A DNA stretch of 7,214 nucleotides. It comes from Coriobacteriales bacterium. Lineage in GTDB: Bacteria; Actinomycetota; Coriobacteriia; Coriobacteriales; UBA8131. Shown here in pieces: positions 5,572 to 7,214 of this stretch. Under the pieces are notes generated by a model. The model was given only the letters and a program-made list of their open reading frames with translations, made no database searches and was not told the origin of the DNA. A program made the translations under genes and the position numbers. The stretch covers positions 1 through 7,214 of the forward strand of contig JAITUO010000135.1 of the NCBI GenBank assembly GCA_031286245.1, given 5' to 3'. Numbering within the stretch: the first letter of the stretch is position 1; the number at the start of each line of letters is the position of its first letter.

Positions 5572-6471
5572 TCAGATGTCATAAACCCGTTTGAATAACT
5601 CTTCGAGGGTGGGCGGAGCGCTTTCCATCTTGATGACTCCGAATGGTGCGATGAAAGATATAACTCTTGCGACCTCACCAGAGTCGACTTGGAATGACAA
5701 GCTATCCGGTCCCTGGCTGATATCATGGACACCGGGAATTTGTTCGAGACCGATTATTGGCTGCTCGGTTGAGATCTGCATTGGCACTCTGGTCAGATGC
5801 CTGAGCTCTGCCAGAGTTCCTGTTTCTACCAAATGGCCTGATCGGATGATTGCAATCCGGTCGCACAGCTTTTCCACTTCAGACATAATGTGGCTGGACA
5901 AAAAGATTCCCTTGCCTAAAGCTTTCAATTCCAGAATGGACTCCTGGAAAGCTAATTCCATCAAAGGATCCAATCCACTGGTCGGTTCGTCGAGAATGTA
6001 TAAATCAGCATCGGAAGCCAGAGCGGCTACCAATGCCACTTTCTGGCGATTACCCTTAGAGTAGGTGCGACATTTTTTGGATGGATCGAGATCGAAACGT
6101 ATCAGCAACGTCTCGCGCCGGTTTTTGTATGCCAGATCCTGCTTTCCACCTTTGCGCAGACTGACCAGTAGATCGATAACCTCACCACCGGTCAGATTAG
6201 GCCATAAACTGACATCTCCCGGTACGTAGGCAATCCGACCGTGGATTTCAACTGCTTGTTTCCAGGCGTCCATGCCAAAGACCTCAGCACTGCCTTCAGT
6301 TGCTTTCAGAATGCCCAGCAACACTCGGATAGTGGTCGTCTTGCCAGCTCCGTTCGGCCCGATATATCCGAATACCTCACCTTCAGAGACTTCCAGATCG
6401 ATACCGTCCAGAGCAGTAACTTTTCCAAAACGCTTGACCAAACCAACGGTACGCAGGCTTACTGTAGCCAT
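5572..6471 (-). CDS. ABC transporter ATP-binding protein, drug-efflux type (299 aa)
   Basis: This is the nucleotide-binding subunit that powers the permease encoded next to it, acting on the cytoplasmic face of the membrane. In order it shows Walker A as GPNGAGKT (38-45), a Q-loop region of the AYVPGDVSLW type (81-90) in which the usual Gln is replaced, as in the subgroup that has 'YLPGE', a signature YSKGNRQKV (137-145), Walker B LYILDEPTSGLDP (157-169) with catalytic E162, and the switch histidine in SSH (H194). The ~80-residue C-terminal extension ending TLEELFKRVYDI is typical of DrrA/CcmA-like exporters. The ATG at 6471 has AAAGGAG six bases upstream and starts at the domain edge. The frame stays open upstream to a GTG at 6642, but that 57-codon stretch runs through a terminator and looks unlike protein. 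The permease follows after 12 bases, with its binding site right after this stop, so the two are translated from one message. Confidence 0.95.
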   Translation of the reverse strand: MATVSLRTVGLVKRFGKVTALDGIDLEVSEGEVFGYIGPNGAGKTTTIRVLLGILKATEGSAEVFGMDAWKQAVEIHGRIAYVPGDVSLWPNLTGGEVIDLLVSLRKGGKQDLAYKNRRETLLIRFDLDPSKKCRTYSKGNRQKVALVAALASDADLYILDEPTSGLDPLMELAFQESILELKALGKGIFLSSHIMSEVEKLCDRIAIIRSGHLVETGTLAELRHLTRVPMQISTEQPIIGLEQIPGVHDISQGPDSLSFQVDSGEVARVISFIAPFGVIKMESAPPTLEELFKRVYDI

Positions 6472-6525
6472 TTTGACTCCTTTTTTTATTGGCATATCAC
6501 TCAAAAGCCATGTCTTTGGTGCAAC

Positions 6526-6556
6526 AAAAAAGCAGGAAACAGCGTTGCTGCTTTCC
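6526..6556 (-). terminator. Intrinsic terminator in the leader of the ABC operon
   Basis: On the minus strand GGAAA-G-CAGC, loop AAC, GCTGTTTCC forms a 9-bp stem with one bulged G (plus-strand arms 6535-6543 and 6547-6556). It is followed by TGCTTTTTTG (six A at 6526-6531 on the plus strand). It ends only about 55 bases before the ATPase start. It may be an attenuator controlling the efflux genes or the end of an unseen small RNA upstream. Confidence 0.75.
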
Positions 6557-6581
6557 CACCCTGTAAAGCCAGACCTCGACA

Positions 6582-6593
6582 CGGCTATAGCCG
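6582..6593. promoter_or_regulatory. 12-bp palindrome CGGCTATAGCCG upstream of the ABC operon
   Basis: A perfect 12-bp palindrome lies about 110 bases before the ATPase start and 26 bases upstream of the terminator stem. It could be an operator or part of the leader RNA fold; no regulator gene is present to link it to. Confidence 0.35.
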
Positions 6594-6790
6594 CCGACCG
6601 GAGTAGATATGTCTTATGTCCGAATCCTCTGTATGGCAGCACTTAAAACCACATTGCCAATACTCATAATCAGCGTCCAACGTGCACTGTTTCTCAACTG
6701 AATAGGAATCTCAACTTGCAGATTTATGTGCTGACCTCACTATTGGCAAATCATAGCAGTGTCATCTGGTAAATCAAGCCACAATAGTAA

Positions 6791-6828
6791 GCCAAGCAGC
6801 CAATCGCGCCAATAGCGCCAATCAAGCC
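6791..6828. repeat. Short tandem repeat GCCAATNNN
   Basis: Three consecutive 9-base units beginning GCCAAT (6799-6807, 6808-6816, 6817-6825) are preceded by a related 8-base unit (GCCAAGCA) and followed by a further GCC. It lies in the non-coding stretch upstream of the ABC operon. It could be a slippage product or a row of binding sites. Confidence 0.55.
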
Positions 6829-6868
6829 GCTTGCGTGTATTCAGGCTCCCTTGCCACAGAATCATCAT

Positions 6869-6997
6869 AAATTAGTACGAAATCGCGTTCACGTACGATT
6901 TGCAGTGATGTTTTCTATCGAATTTAGCCATTTCAGGGGCTTTAACGCTCTGATTTCAGCCCAGAATCGTACGTGAGCGCGATTTTGTACTAAATTT
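6869..6997. mobile_element. 129-bp element with long inverted arms (MITE-like)
   Basis: The left arm 6869-6900 and the right arm 6965-6997 are reverse complements at 30 of 32 positions with one 1-base gap; both contain CACGTACGATT and a TTAGTAC motif. The 64-base centre has its own small GGGCT/AGCCC stem. There is no coding capacity. This is the form of a miniature inverted-repeat element or a large dispersed stem-loop. No clear target duplication is visible, and no transposase is in the window. Confidence 0.55.
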
Positions 6998-7043
6998 TCG
7001 CATTATTATGGCACGCGCGTGATTTTGGGACATAGCAGGTGGT

Positions 7044-7087
7044 TATGACAATAGAAGTGCAACTGTGTTTGCACTTGGATTGTCATA
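7044..7087. repeat. 44-nt hairpin
   Basis: TATGACAAT (7044-7052) pairs perfectly with ATTGTCATA (7079-7087), and inside it AAGTGCAA (7055-7062) pairs with TTGCACTT (7069-7076). A 2x2 internal loop separates the stems and the end loop is six bases. No T-run follows on either strand. It lies about 50 bases beyond the MITE-like element and may be a separate dispersed repeat or a small RNA. Confidence 0.6.
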
Positions 7088-7170
7088 GTTAAAGAAGCAT
7101 TCTAAGGTGCATTGCACGCGACACGCTTTTTTTGTACCAAAAGTGGACTTGTGTAGTGGGTTTTACCGCG

Positions 7171-7214
7171 TAAACGCCTAAATACAATGGAATTCAATTG
7201 TATTTAGGCGTTTA
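7171..7214. repeat. Perfect 18-bp inverted repeat at the window end
   Basis: Bases 7171-7188 are the exact reverse complement of 7197-7214, with an 8-base loop GGAATTCA. The right arm stops at the very last base supplied. It may be a hairpin terminator-like or mobile-element structure, or an end-of-contig artefact. Confidence 0.75.

Larger units (their letters stand above)
6472..7214. other. 743-bp region without genes, rich in inverted repeats
   Basis: No believable gene is present on either strand. From the ATPase outward it holds the ribosome binding site (AAAGGAG), the terminator at 6526-6556, the palindrome at 6582-6593, a plain stretch to 6790 that must hold the ABC promoter (no convincing hexamer pair found), a 9-bp tandem repeat, the 129-bp inverted-arm element, a 44-nt hairpin, a plus-strand T-run near 7128-7134 and the terminal inverted repeat. 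Confidence 0.6.

Noticed and set aside
6472..6642. A 57-residue N-terminal extension of the ATPase from a GTG at 6642
   Set aside because: No ribosome binding site precedes it, it runs through a terminator with a T-run, and the ATG at 6471 has a strong site and the normal family N-terminus.
7100..7135. A plus-strand intrinsic terminator before the T-run near 7128
   Set aside because: The only stems next to the T-run (GCG/CGC, GTGC/GCAC) are 3-4 bp, too weak to support a call, and there is no plus-strand gene to end.

Overview
The window looks like chromosomal DNA of an anaerobic bacterium, most likely Gram-positive (a Clostridia-like Firmicute or a Coriobacteriia-like actinobacterium). The grounds are strong GGAGG-type ribosome binding sites ahead of nearly every gene, an MtaA/CmuA-type relative of uroporphyrinogen decarboxylase (a family typical of anaerobes that handle methyl groups), a drug-efflux ABC pair of a kind common in Gram-positives, and mid-range base composition. 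This placement is an inference and is not certain at phylum level. All five complete genes and the truncated hisS lie on the minus strand; the five complete genes all end in TGA.

Layout from left to right. 1-522 is the N-terminal part of hisS, cut by the window edge. 523-1459 has no secure gene. It holds a promoter, a structured RNA candidate (6S-like) ending in a clear intrinsic terminator, a GC-rich inverted-repeat cluster, and a stretch with repeated TTTTTGGCCAAAAA palindromes overlapping two doubtful small ORFs on the plus strand. 1460-1912 is a small zinc-ribbon protein with one C-terminal membrane segment. 2044-3030 is a UroD/MtaA-family protein. 3157-3852 is a second zinc-ribbon, proline-rich, membrane-tailed protein related in plan to the first. 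3956-5557 is an ABC permease gene interrupted by an in-frame TGA at codon 386, and 5572-6471 is its ATPase. 6472-7214 is non-coding and rich in repeats: an intrinsic terminator just upstream of the ATPase, a 9-bp tandem repeat, a 129-bp element with long near-perfect inverted arms, a 44-nt hairpin, and a perfect 18-bp inverted repeat that ends exactly at the last base.

How the parts fit. The ATPase and permease form one operon (12 bp between stop and start) for an efflux pump of the antibiotic/tetronasin-type ABC-2 group, but the TGA should truncate the permease unless it is read through or is a sequence error. The upstream terminator suggests attenuation control of the pump. The two zinc-ribbon proteins flank the UroD-like gene and share an N-terminal Cys4 plan, a disordered linker and a C-terminal membrane anchor; their function is unknown. 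Terminator-like hairpins follow the second zinc-ribbon gene and the UroD-like gene, so these probably form separate transcription units.
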